The notes under the pieces: generated by a model
The model's database searches: none
The model's input: the letters and a program-made list of their open reading frames with translations, nothing else
What the model was told of the DNA's origin: nothing
Assembly (NCBI GenBank): GCA_958295755.1
Contig: OY282367.1
Location: 2,228,182 to 2,292,181, forward strand
Source: an uncultured Acidimicrobiales bacterium
Lineage (GTDB): Bacteria > Actinomycetota > Acidimicrobiia > Acidimicrobiales > Hopanoidiivorantaceae
Direction of reading: 5' to 3'
Length of the DNA stretch: 64,000 bases
Position numbers and translations under genes: made by a program
In this document: positions 52,551-60,200 of the stretch, one piece after another
How positions within the stretch are numbered: position 1 is the stretch's first letter
Layout of the letters: each line of letters begins with the position of its first letter

Positions 52551-53486
52551 GTGGCGCAGTCAGTCTTGACATTAGGGGAAGTTCGCTCTGGGCTAGAGGC
52601 GGCAGATTATCTTCCAGATGAAGGGCTTGTAGCCGCTGTATATCTGGCTATTACCCTGCGCCGTCCACTGTTGCTAGAAGGCGAAGCTGGAGTCGGAAAA
52701 ACTGAAGTCGCCAAGGCTTTGGCAGCATGGACTGGCGGTTCGCTCATCCGCCTGCAGTGCTATGAGGGTATCAGTGTCTCACAAGCTGTCTATGAGTGGG
52801 ATTATGCCCGACAGATTTTGAGCCTGCGAGTTGCTGAAGCTTCTAAGAGCGGCGACTCAGATAATTCTTTGCAGACCAGCGACCTGTATTCAGAGCAGTT
52901 CTTGGTGCGCCGCCCGCTACTACAAGCCGTTACCGACAGCAGCTCCGTGGCCCCCATTTTGCTCATTGACGAAATAGATCGAGCCGATGACGAATTTGAA
53001 GCGTTTCTTCTTGAGGTGCTTTCCGACTGGACGATTACCGTGCCCGAAATAGGAGCTTTTACAGCTACACAGCCACCTTTGACTATCATCACATCCAACC
53101 GCACGCGTGACATTCATGATGCCCTCCGCCGCCGTTGTCTGTACCACTGGGTGGAGCATCCAGATTTGACCCGTGAGACGGCCATAGTTGCCTTGCGATC
53201 TGAGACGACTAGTGAAGTTCTGTCTCGCCAAGTCGCCGCCGCTTCTGGCCACCTGCGAAATGGAAGCTTCTACAAACCGCCGAGCGTGGCAGAAACCATC
53301 GCCTGGGCAGATGCTCTGAGTGCCCTAGGTGCTGAGGAATTGACTGCTGAAGTAGCAGGGCAAACCCTAGGGGCCGTTCTCAAATATCGTGAAGACCAAG
53401 AACGGGCACGAGCAAACGGGCTAGAGCAGCTTGTGGCTGAAGCTGTGGCCGAAGCCGATCGTGGTGCTCTCTCAGATGGTGGCTGA
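52551..53486 (+). CDS. coxD: MoxR/CoxD-type AAA+ ATPase
   Basis: A 311-residue AAA+ protein. Walker A is GEAGVGKTEVAKALA (about 43-57), Walker B LLIDEIDRADDEFEAFLLE (about 141-159), sensor 1 TIITSNRTRDIHDALRRRC. In cox operons CoxD helps build the mature molybdenum-copper/sulfo active site. Start is a GTG 8 nt after coxM. The end overlaps the coxE start by 11 nt. Confidence 0.9.
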   Translation: MAQSVLTLGEVRSGLEAADYLPDEGLVAAVYLAITLRRPLLLEGEAGVGKTEVAKALAAWTGGSLIRLQCYEGISVSQAVYEWDYARQILSLRVAEASKSGDSDNSLQTSDLYSEQFLVRRPLLQAVTDSSSVAPILLIDEIDRADDEFEAFLLEVLSDWTITVPEIGAFTATQPPLTIITSNRTRDIHDALRRRCLYHWVEHPDLTRETAIVALRSETTSEVLSRQVAAASGHLRNGSFYKPPSVAETIAWADALSALGAEELTAEVAGQTLGAVLKYREDQERARANGLEQLVAEAVAEADRGALSDGG

Positions 53487-54723
53487 TTTGCCCTTGAAAG
53501 ATCTGCCCTTGAATGATCTGCTGGTAAGAGACTTGCCTGACTTGTCTGCGAAAGCTTCTGTGAGGTTCGTGAGGGAACTGCGAGCACGCGGGCTAGCTGT
53601 TCCAGTACAAGCCAGCGTGACCTATGCCGATGCGTTAAATATCATGGCTGATGTCAGGAATAGGCAGTCAGAAATCTACTGGGCTGGACGAGTCACATTA
53701 CTGAGCGACCCGAAAGATATTCCCGTCTATGACGAGGTATTTCAAAGGTATTGGGGAAGATTCTGGGGATCTGGCACAACCACGATAGAACAGGAGCAAG
53801 TTGTGGTTGGGTACGACGAAGGCTTGGAAGATTTAACTGAAGATGATGGCCAGGGCGAGGAAGACCCAGCTGAAGACGAGGAAGATCAGGGCGAAGACCA
53901 AATCATTGCAGTGCGCTACAGCCGCGCTGAAGTGTTGGCAGATAAAGATTTTTCGCAATGCACACCCGAAGAGCTAGCTGAGATGATGAGCCTGTTTGCC
54001 CAACTCCGCCTTAGTGGAGCAAGAGTGCTCTCTCGCCGTATGCGCCCGTCTCTGTATGCTCGCGGCCCCCTAGACATTCGCCAGACAGTCTCTCGCGGCC
54101 TTCGCTCAGGTGGCGAGCTGCTGCGCTGGTATCATTCACAGCCTCGCGAACGGCTACGCCGTCTTGTGCTACTAGTGGATGTGAGCGGCTCTATGACCTC
54201 CTATACCAGAGCGTTGTTGCGTTTCACACATGCTGCTGTGGCGGCTCGGCGCAGAACAGAAGTATTTGCCATAGGCACTCGCCTAACCCGTCTCACCCGT
54301 GAGCTAACCACGAACGATCCCGATACGGCTTTGGCATCGGCTACCGAAGCTGTGGTGGACTGGTCAGGTGGCACTCGCCTCGGTGATGCGCTGGAGGAAT
54401 TTAACACCCGGTGGGGCATTCCCGGTATGGCACGAGGAGCGGTTGTGGTGATCCTCTCCGATGGCTGGGACAGAGGTGACCCAGAAACCATATCGGAGCA
54501 GATGACTCGTCTGCACCGGGTAGCTCACAAGCTCATCTGGGTGAATCCTCTCAAAGCCACTCCAGACTATGCCCCGCTAGCTCGTGGCATGGTAGCTGCT
54601 CTCCCTCACATTGATCATTTCGTATCGGGACATTCTTTCAACGCTTTGAAGGAGTTGGCTACGACTATCTGCTCTGAGGCAGAACTAACATCAGAAAGGT
54701 ATATGAAAGAAATAAGCATATGA
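53476..54723 (+). CDS. coxE: VWA-domain protein, CoxE-like
   Basis: A 415-residue protein with a CoxE-type N-terminal helical part (RFVRELRARGLAVPVQASV) and a C-terminal von Willebrand A domain. The MIDAS site is VLLVDVSGSMTSYTRA (DxSxS, about 234-249), with later TRLGDALEEF and VVVILSDGWDRGDPE. It works with CoxD in cofactor maturation. An acidic insert (DGQGEEDPAEDEEDQGEDQ) lies near residue 120-140 and the first residues repeat LPLKDLPLNDLLVRDL. The ATG at 53476 is used; the frame extends to 53431. Repeats of ATGAAAGAAATA cover the stop codon. Confidence 0.9.
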   Translation: MVADLPLKDLPLNDLLVRDLPDLSAKASVRFVRELRARGLAVPVQASVTYADALNIMADVRNRQSEIYWAGRVTLLSDPKDIPVYDEVFQRYWGRFWGSGTTTIEQEQVVVGYDEGLEDLTEDDGQGEEDPAEDEEDQGEDQIIAVRYSRAEVLADKDFSQCTPEELAEMMSLFAQLRLSGARVLSRRMRPSLYARGPLDIRQTVSRGLRSGGELLRWYHSQPRERLRRLVLLVDVSGSMTSYTRALLRFTHAAVAARRRTEVFAIGTRLTRLTRELTTNDPDTALASATEAVVDWSGGTRLGDALEEFNTRWGIPGMARGAVVVILSDGWDRGDPETISEQMTRLHRVAHKLIWVNPLKATPDYAPLARGMVAALPHIDHFVSGHSFNALKELATTICSEAELTSERYMKEISI

Positions 54724-54735
54724 AAGAAATAGGCA

Positions 54736-55935
54736 ATGAAAGAGATACTTGACGACATCTCCCGTTGGGAAAAAGCCCAACAACGCATAGCGTTGGCTCG
54801 GGTCGTGAGCTTGGAAGGCTCTGGCCCTAGAGACTCTGGGGCAGCAATGGTGGTGAATGAAGATGGTGAGGTAGCAGGGTCGGTTTCGGGGGGTTGCGTG
54901 GAAGGTGCTGTTGTAACCGAAGCTCTGGAAGTGCTGAAAACAGGTGAGAGGAAGATGGTTAGTTTCGGCTACAGCGATGACGAAGCCTTTGCCGTCGGCC
55001 TAACTTGTGGCGGCACCATCAACCTTTTTATTGAACCGCTGGTGAGGGAGCCACTAGCAAGCGAGGCACCAGTAAGCCAGCAACCAGCAAGCGAGGCGCC
55101 ACAGATCTACGATCTGTTAGAAGAAGCACTACGCAAAGATCGTCCAGTCGTTCTAGTGACCGTGGTGGAACGCAATAACCCTTCCGATACCCAGTCCAAC
55201 CCTGCGCCCGGCGACAAGCTACTCATTTTCCCACCGAGTTCTGATCCAGCAGATGCCTTCCCCACTATCTACGGCACGCTCGGCAACTCAGACCTCGACA
55301 GGATCGTCGCCCGTGACGCCCTAGGTGAGCTGTCTGTCGCTCGAACTGGTATCCGTCACTACGGGCCGTGTGGAGAACAGCGCGTAGAAGACATCACGGT
55401 GTTCGTGGAATCGTTCGCTCCGTCGCCGCTCATGGTTATCTTCGGAGCGGTCGACTTCACGGCTGCTCTGGCAAAAGTTGCCAAAGTTCTCGGCTATAAA
55501 GTTATCGTTTGCGATGCCCGTGAAGTTTTCGCCACAGAGCAACGGTTCCCTATGGCAGACGAGGTAATAGTGGCATGGCCACACAAAGTGTTTGAGCGAT
55601 TTGGCAGCGACTTGGGACCAAATGACGCTGTTTGTATTCTCACGCACGACCCTAAATTCGATATCCCTGCCGTGTTGCAATCGGTAGAAACAAAAGTGGG
55701 CTACATCGGCGCAATGGGTAGCCGTCGAACTCACGCTAAACGTTGCGATCTGCTACGAGAAGCGGGGGCTACCGAAGAGCACATCAAACGTGTTATGGCC
55801 CCTATTGGGTTAGACATCGGTTCACGAACGCCAGAGGAGACTGCAGTATCGGTGTTGGCAGAAATCATAGCACTTCGCACTAACACGCCGGCCGTTTCAC
55901 TACGCGACAGCGAAGGCCCCATTCACCGAGGCTGA
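54736..55935 (+). CDS. coxF: XdhC/CoxF family protein
   Basis: A 399-residue protein. The N-terminal XdhC_CoxI domain has GSGPRDSGAAMVV and SVSGGCVEGAVV (about 29-61), LTCGGTINLFIEP; the C-terminal Rossmann domain has VIFGAVDFTAAL and ILTHDPKFDIPAV plus GAMGSRRTHAKR and PIGLDIGSRTPEETAVSVLAE. XdhC proteins protect and insert the sulfurated Moco. A repeated insert (ASEAPVSQQPASEAPQ) sits between the domains. The gene follows coxE by 12 nt. Confidence 0.92.
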   Translation: MKEILDDISRWEKAQQRIALARVVSLEGSGPRDSGAAMVVNEDGEVAGSVSGGCVEGAVVTEALEVLKTGERKMVSFGYSDDEAFAVGLTCGGTINLFIEPLVREPLASEAPVSQQPASEAPQIYDLLEEALRKDRPVVLVTVVERNNPSDTQSNPAPGDKLLIFPPSSDPADAFPTIYGTLGNSDLDRIVARDALGELSVARTGIRHYGPCGEQRVEDITVFVESFAPSPLMVIFGAVDFTAALAKVAKVLGYKVIVCDAREVFATEQRFPMADEVIVAWPHKVFERFGSDLGPNDAVCILTHDPKFDIPAVLQSVETKVGYIGAMGSRRTHAKRCDLLREAGATEEHIKRVMAPIGLDIGSRTPEETAVSVLAEIIALRTNTPAVSLRDSEGPIHRG

Positions 55936-55941
55936 GCGGCA

Positions 55942-56583
55942 GTGATCGAAGATACCCAGAAACCTCCTCCTTCCACAGCTGCCATAGTGTTAGCTGCTGG
56001 GGCTGGCACCAGACATAGCGGGCCGCTTCACAAGCTACGCCGCCCTGTGCAGGGTCGTCCGCTTATTGTGTGGTCGGTAACTGCGGCTTGTGAGGCTGGC
56101 TTGGACGCCGTCTATGTGGTTACAGGCGCAGAAGATCTCGGCGATTTGTTGCCTTCAGAGGTCACTGTCATTCAGAATCATGATTGGGAGCAGGGGCAAG
56201 GGTCGTCTCTGCGGGCCGGCATTTTGGTGGCTGGCGAAGACGGACACGACGCAGTTGTGGTAGGTCTAGGCGATATGCCGTTTGTGTCATCGCAAGCTTG
56301 GCAGACGGTGGCATCTGTGTCGGGGGAGATAGTTACCAATACCTATATGGGCAAACGTTGTCCTCCTGTCAAACTGGAGTCAGAAGTGTGGCCGTTGCTA
56401 CCGCTATTTGACGATGACGAAGGAGCACGCGGACTCATGCGCCGTCGTCCTGAGCTGGTTACGGAGGTAGCCTGTAGTGGAGAGCCAGCTGATTTTGACA
56501 CCAACTACGATTTCACCCGCTGGCGACCTGCTGTCAATTTGAGCACGCAGGAAGACATAAAAGAAGACACAGCCGTGAGATAG
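55942..56583 (+). CDS. MocA/CoxI-like molybdenum cofactor nucleotidyltransferase
   Basis: A 213-residue MobA-like NTP transferase: AAIVLAAGAGTRHSGPLHKL (about 13-32) is the NTP-binding loop, with a degenerate Arg (GTRHSG in place of the usual GxSxRMG), and VVVGLGDMPFVSSQAW holds the metal Asp. MocA adds CMP to Moco to form MCD, the form used by xanthine-oxidase family enzymes such as CoxL. It starts at a GTG 6 nt after coxF. Confidence 0.85.
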   Translation: MIEDTQKPPPSTAAIVLAAGAGTRHSGPLHKLRRPVQGRPLIVWSVTAACEAGLDAVYVVTGAEDLGDLLPSEVTVIQNHDWEQGQGSSLRAGILVAGEDGHDAVVVGLGDMPFVSSQAWQTVASVSGEIVTNTYMGKRCPPVKLESEVWPLLPLFDDDEGARGLMRRRPELVTEVACSGEPADFDTNYDFTRWRPAVNLSTQEDIKEDTAVR

Positions 56584-56627
56584 TTCTGTTTGGTAACAGG
56601 CTTGGCTACAGATTGAAAGGATAAGGC

Positions 56628-57377
56628 ATGGATTTTTCTGAGAGTTTCAGCGTTGACGCTGCGATAGCCGATGTTTGGGAGTTAATGACAGATGTGGAAA
56701 GGATTGCGCCGTGTTTGCCTGGTGCTCAGCTGCAGGAAATAGACGGAGAAGACTATCACGGGATTGTCAAGGTGAAAGTTGGTCCGATCACCTCTCAATA
56801 TAAAGGCACGGCACGGTTTGAGTCGGTGGATGAGGCTGAGCACAAAATAGTGCTGACAGCGCAAGGGCGCGACACTAAAGGCGCAGGCAACGCTCAAGCC
56901 AACATAAATGTGTCGCTGGAAGGTAATACATCAGCAACGCAGGTAATGGTGGATGTGCACTTAGACCTCAAAGGTAAGGTGGCGCAGTTCGGCAGAGGAG
57001 TGCTAGCCGATGTGAGCGGAAAACTTATGGCTAAGTTCGCCCAAAATTTAAGCGAGATGATCTCTCAGCAGAAGGATGAAAGTAGCAAACCTACGGGCAG
57101 TGCTTCTGGTAACAGTGCTTCTGATAACAGTGCTTCTGATAACAGTGCTTCTGATAACAGTGCTTCTGATAACAGGGCATCTGATGGTAGCGAAGGGAGT
57201 GCAACGACAGATAGCAACATGATTGATGACAATACGGCCGATAGCGCAGAAGCAGTGGATCTGCTGGAAATCACAGGCTCTGGGCGAACCAAAGCAGGTA
57301 TCGCCGTAGTCGGGGCTGCTCTGTTGGCTTTTGTATTATTCATCCGCAAGCTGTTTCGTCGGAAGAAGGCACTTTGA
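56628..57377 (+). CDS. coxG: CoxG-like membrane-anchored SRPBCC protein
   Basis: A 249-residue protein. Residues 1-145 are the CoxG/SRPBCC lipid-binding-like domain (VDAAIADVWELMTDVERIA, PCLPGAQLQEIDGEDYHG, VKVGPITSQYKGTARF). A Ser/Asn/Asp-rich tail with five exact or near-exact 15-nt repeats (57098-57172, unit SASDN) follows, then a C-terminal membrane anchor GIAVVGAALLAFVLFIRKLF with Arg/Lys at the end. CoxG anchors CODH to the membrane. The repeat length probably varies between strains. Confidence 0.9.
   Translation: MDFSESFSVDAAIADVWELMTDVERIAPCLPGAQLQEIDGEDYHGIVKVKVGPITSQYKGTARFESVDEAEHKIVLTAQGRDTKGAGNAQANINVSLEGNTSATQVMVDVHLDLKGKVAQFGRGVLADVSGKLMAKFAQNLSEMISQQKDESSKPTGSASGNSASDNSASDNSASDNSASDNRASDGSEGSATTDSNMIDDNTADSAEAVDLLEITGSGRTKAGIAVVGAALLAFVLFIRKLFRRKKAL
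57098..57172. repeat. Five tandem 15-nt copies in coxG
   Basis: CAGTGCTTCTGATAA repeats with a period of 15 nt (first copy GGTAA instead of GATAA). It encodes SASDN units and keeps the frame. It is the clearest slippage-prone repeat in the window. Confidence 0.9.
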
Positions 57378-57393
57378 CCCCAGAAGCCTGAAT

Positions 57394-57852
57394 ATGAATC
57401 TCAAAGACTGGGATGACGTAACAACACTTCTGGGGCGCGAACCGCGTTGTGGATTTGAAGTGGTAGTGCGTACCACCTTAGGCTCACCGCGTGTAATCCG
57501 CAATGATCCTCTCCTCTATGATGGCACCCCGATGCCAACTTTATATTGGCTCTTAGACCCAGAAGACTGCTTGCAGGTGGCACGCCTGGAATCAGAAGGT
57601 GGAGTCAAACAGGCTGAAGTTGCCGTAGATGCCAAAGCTCTAGCCCTCGCACACGCTCGTTATGGTAACGAAAGAGATATGTCTCTTCCTTTTGAATATG
57701 ACGGCCCTCGCCCCAGCGGTGGAGTAGGAGGCTGTAGCAAGGGGGTGAAATGCCTTCACGCCCACTACGCCTGGCTACTCGCCGGAGGTGATGATCCTGT
57801 CGGTAAGTGGATACTGACAAGGTTCGGAAAAGACCAATCCGATGCCAGCTGA
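57394..57852 (+). CDS. DUF501 family protein
   Basis: A 152-residue protein. DUF501 motifs are LGREPRCGFEVVVRTTLGSPRVIRN (in parts), PTLYWLLDPEDCLQVARLESEGGV and GVGGCSKGVKCLHAHYAWLLAGGDDPVG. The Cys and His residues (C-x6-C-x2-H-x-H) suggest a metal or catalytic site. Function is unknown; it is normally next to ftsB and ppx. The ATG at 57394 gives the family N-terminus. It overlaps ppx by 11 nt. Confidence 0.92.
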   Translation: MNLKDWDDVTTLLGREPRCGFEVVVRTTLGSPRVIRNDPLLYDGTPMPTLYWLLDPEDCLQVARLESEGGVKQAEVAVDAKALALAHARYGNERDMSLPFEYDGPRPSGGVGGCSKGVKCLHAHYAWLLAGGDDPVGKWILTRFGKDQSDAS

Positions 57853-58774
57853 GACTCCAGCTGAGATTCCACCCTTCGCCGCCTTAGACTGCGGCACTCA
57901 TACAACCCGTCTGCTCATCAGCACAGCCACAGGACAAGAGCTGAAACGAAGCGTCACCATCACCAACCTCGGTGAAGGGATTTCAGACACAGGGGTTTTA
58001 CTTGAACCAGCTATGCTTCGCACCCAAGAATGCTTAGCTGGCTACAGGCAAGCAATGAAAGACTACAATGTCAGCGACTATCGCATGGTAGCTACTTCAG
58101 CAGCCAGAGATGCCCACAACAGAGACGAATTCTTTGCCAAAATTACCGATGTGATGGGCCGCTCTCCCGAACTCCTAAGCGGCGAAGAAGAAGCCCGCAC
58201 AGCCTTTGCTGGTGCCACCTCCGCTCTAAACCCCGAAGACGGCCCCTATCTCGTTTGCGATATTGGCGGTGGCTCCACTGAATTCGCATTCGGGTCGCAG
58301 CAGTGCGAGGCAGTATTGTCAGCAGATATGGGAAGTAGTCGTCTAACTCAGCAGTTCATCAAGCACGACCCTGCCCTGCCCGAGGAACTATCGGCTTGTC
58401 TTTCGGTGGTGCAGCTCCACCTTGACGACTTGCTCGCTGCTGTACCAAAAGCAAGCAGTGCTCAGCAGCTAGTCGGTCTAGCTGGAACGGTTACTACCGC
58501 CGCTGCGGTGGAAATCGGCATGTACGACCCAGAGAAGGTTCATCATTTCTGTCTCAGCAAAGCCGCCGCCGAAGATGTGTTTAGAACACTTGCCACAGAA
58601 GATCGCGAACAACGCCTGTCTAACCCAGGTCTTGACCCGGGGCGAGTGGATGTGATAGTAGGCGGCTTGTGTATCCTTGTGAAAATAATGAGATATTTGG
58701 ACTTTGAAGAATGCCTGGTCTCAGAGGCCGATCTCTTAGACGGCTTGATTGCCGGAATACAGCGCGAAAACTAA
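57842..58774 (+). CDS. ppx: Exopolyphosphatase/guanosine pentaphosphatase (Ppx/GppA)
   Basis: A 310-residue ASKHA-fold protein. AALDCGTHTTRLLIS (about 10-24) and YLVCDIGGGSTEFAFG (about 138-153) are the phosphate-binding motifs, with MVATSAARDAHNRDEF and VGLAGTVTTAAAVEI. It hydrolyses polyphosphate or pppGpp. It is the short form (catalytic domains I and II only), the usual actinobacterial Ppx2/Rv1026 type. It ends the conserved ftsB-DUF501-ppx set and is followed after 4 nt by otsA. Confidence 0.92.
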   Translation: MPAETPAEIPPFAALDCGTHTTRLLISTATGQELKRSVTITNLGEGISDTGVLLEPAMLRTQECLAGYRQAMKDYNVSDYRMVATSAARDAHNRDEFFAKITDVMGRSPELLSGEEEARTAFAGATSALNPEDGPYLVCDIGGGSTEFAFGSQQCEAVLSADMGSSRLTQQFIKHDPALPEELSACLSVVQLHLDDLLAAVPKASSAQQLVGLAGTVTTAAAVEIGMYDPEKVHHFCLSKAAAEDVFRTLATEDREQRLSNPGLDPGRVDVIVGGLCILVKIMRYLDFEECLVSEADLLDGLIAGIQREN

Positions 58775-58778
58775 AGCC

Positions 58779-60200
58779 ATGCCCCAAGGCACCTCACACT
58801 TCGTCATCGCCGCTAATCGGCTTCCAGTGCGCTGGTCTCCAGTTGAGAATAGGTGGAAACCTAGCCCGGGTGGACTGGTGTCGGCTATGCTCACCAGCTT
58901 GCAAGATGTGGCACCGCTTCACTGGGTCGGCTGGACGGGGGTGGCAGGCGATGCGCCAGCAGAATTTGGCGAAGGCGAAGAAGAAATGTCGCTTTTGGGA
59001 GTGTCGCTCAGCCACGCCGAGACAGAACTCTATTACTCAGGTATGTCGAACGCTACCATCTGGCCGCTCTATCACGACGGAGTCCGCCCCCCTGAGTTTC
59101 ATCGCTCTTGGTGGAATAGCTATGTGGAAGTAAACAAGCGATTTTGCGAGGCTGTGGCATCGGTCTCAGCCCCCGGTGCCACCGTCTGGATACACGACTA
59201 CCATCTTCAGCTTCTGCCTAAGATGTTGCGCGAGCAGCGACCTGATGTGAAGATTGGTTTCTTTCTGCACATTCCTTTCCCGCCGGCCGACCTTTTTGCG
59301 AGGCTACCTTTCCGCCAACAGATCATTGAAGGGTTGCTAGGTGCTGATGTGATCGGCGTGCAGACAAACCGTAGCCGTGACAACCTGCGGCGCACTGCTA
59401 TTTTTCTTGGGGCTGCAGAAGCTGAGCGCGACAACCTGTTAGTGGTGAAGGACAAAGCCGAAGCAGAGTACAAGGTAGTTGTTGAAAGGTTTGCCATCGG
59501 CATTGATGTGGCGCGTTTTGAAGAAGCCGCCCAGTCGACGGCTGTGCAGCAGCGAGCAGAAGAGATCCGCGAGATGGTAGGAGTTGAAAAGGTTTTGCTA
59601 GGAGTAGATCGACTGGACTATACCAAGGGTATAGACATAAGAATGCGTGCTTTTGGCGAGCTACTCAGCGAAGAATTTTTTGCCCCCGGCGAGTGCTCTA
59701 TGGTGCAGGTAGCTGAGCCTAGTCGTTCCAATGTGAACCAATATGTGGAGCTGCGCGAGCATGTGGAACAACTCGTAGGCAAGGTCAACGGACTTCACGG
59801 GCAGCTGGGCCGTCAAGCTATTCACTACTTCCACAAAAGCCAGCCGTTTGAAGAGATAGTAGCGATGTATTTAGCCGCCGATGTGATGCTGGTGACGCCG
59901 CTTCGCGACGGTATGAATCTTGTAGCCAAGGAATATGTGACAGCGCGTCAAGACGATACAGGTGCGCTCGTGCTCAGCGAATTCACGGGGGCTGCTGAAC
60001 TTCTGCGAGATGCGATATTGGTGAACCCCTACGACATAGACGGTCTCAAGCGAGCTATCAATGAGGCAGTGCGAATGCCAACGGCTGATGCATCTGCGAA
60101 AATGAAAAGAATGCGAGAGGCAGTATCAGGCAATGATGTGCATGACTGGGTGCGCGATTTCGTAAACTGCTTGGTCGCGACCGATACAGAAAGCAACTAA
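58779..60200 (+). CDS. otsA: Trehalose-6-phosphate synthase OtsA
   Basis: A 473-residue GT20 enzyme. The start is the ATG at 58779, 4 nt after ppx. N-terminus FVIAANRLPVRWSPVENRW; then VWIHDYHLQLLPKMLR, GFFLHIPFPPADLFARLP, RLDYTKGIDIRMRAF (about 270-284) and TPLRDGMNLVAKEYV (about 372-386). It joins UDP-glucose and glucose 6-phosphate to trehalose 6-phosphate. The next gene, which starts right after its stop, removes the phosphate. Confidence 0.94.
   Translation: MPQGTSHFVIAANRLPVRWSPVENRWKPSPGGLVSAMLTSLQDVAPLHWVGWTGVAGDAPAEFGEGEEEMSLLGVSLSHAETELYYSGMSNATIWPLYHDGVRPPEFHRSWWNSYVEVNKRFCEAVASVSAPGATVWIHDYHLQLLPKMLREQRPDVKIGFFLHIPFPPADLFARLPFRQQIIEGLLGADVIGVQTNRSRDNLRRTAIFLGAAEAERDNLLVVKDKAEAEYKVVVERFAIGIDVARFEEAAQSTAVQQRAEEIREMVGVEKVLLGVDRLDYTKGIDIRMRAFGELLSEEFFAPGECSMVQVAEPSRSNVNQYVELREHVEQLVGKVNGLHGQLGRQAIHYFHKSQPFEEIVAMYLAADVMLVTPLRDGMNLVAKEYVTARQDDTGALVLSEFTGAAELLRDAILVNPYDIDGLKRAINEAVRMPTADASAKMKRMREAVSGNDVHDWVRDFVNCLVATDTESN

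Noticed and set aside
48895..57377. Classical form I aerobic CO dehydrogenase
   Set aside because: The active-site loop is AYRGAGR, not AYXCSFR, and the subunit order differs, so only a form II or related hydroxylase is claimed.
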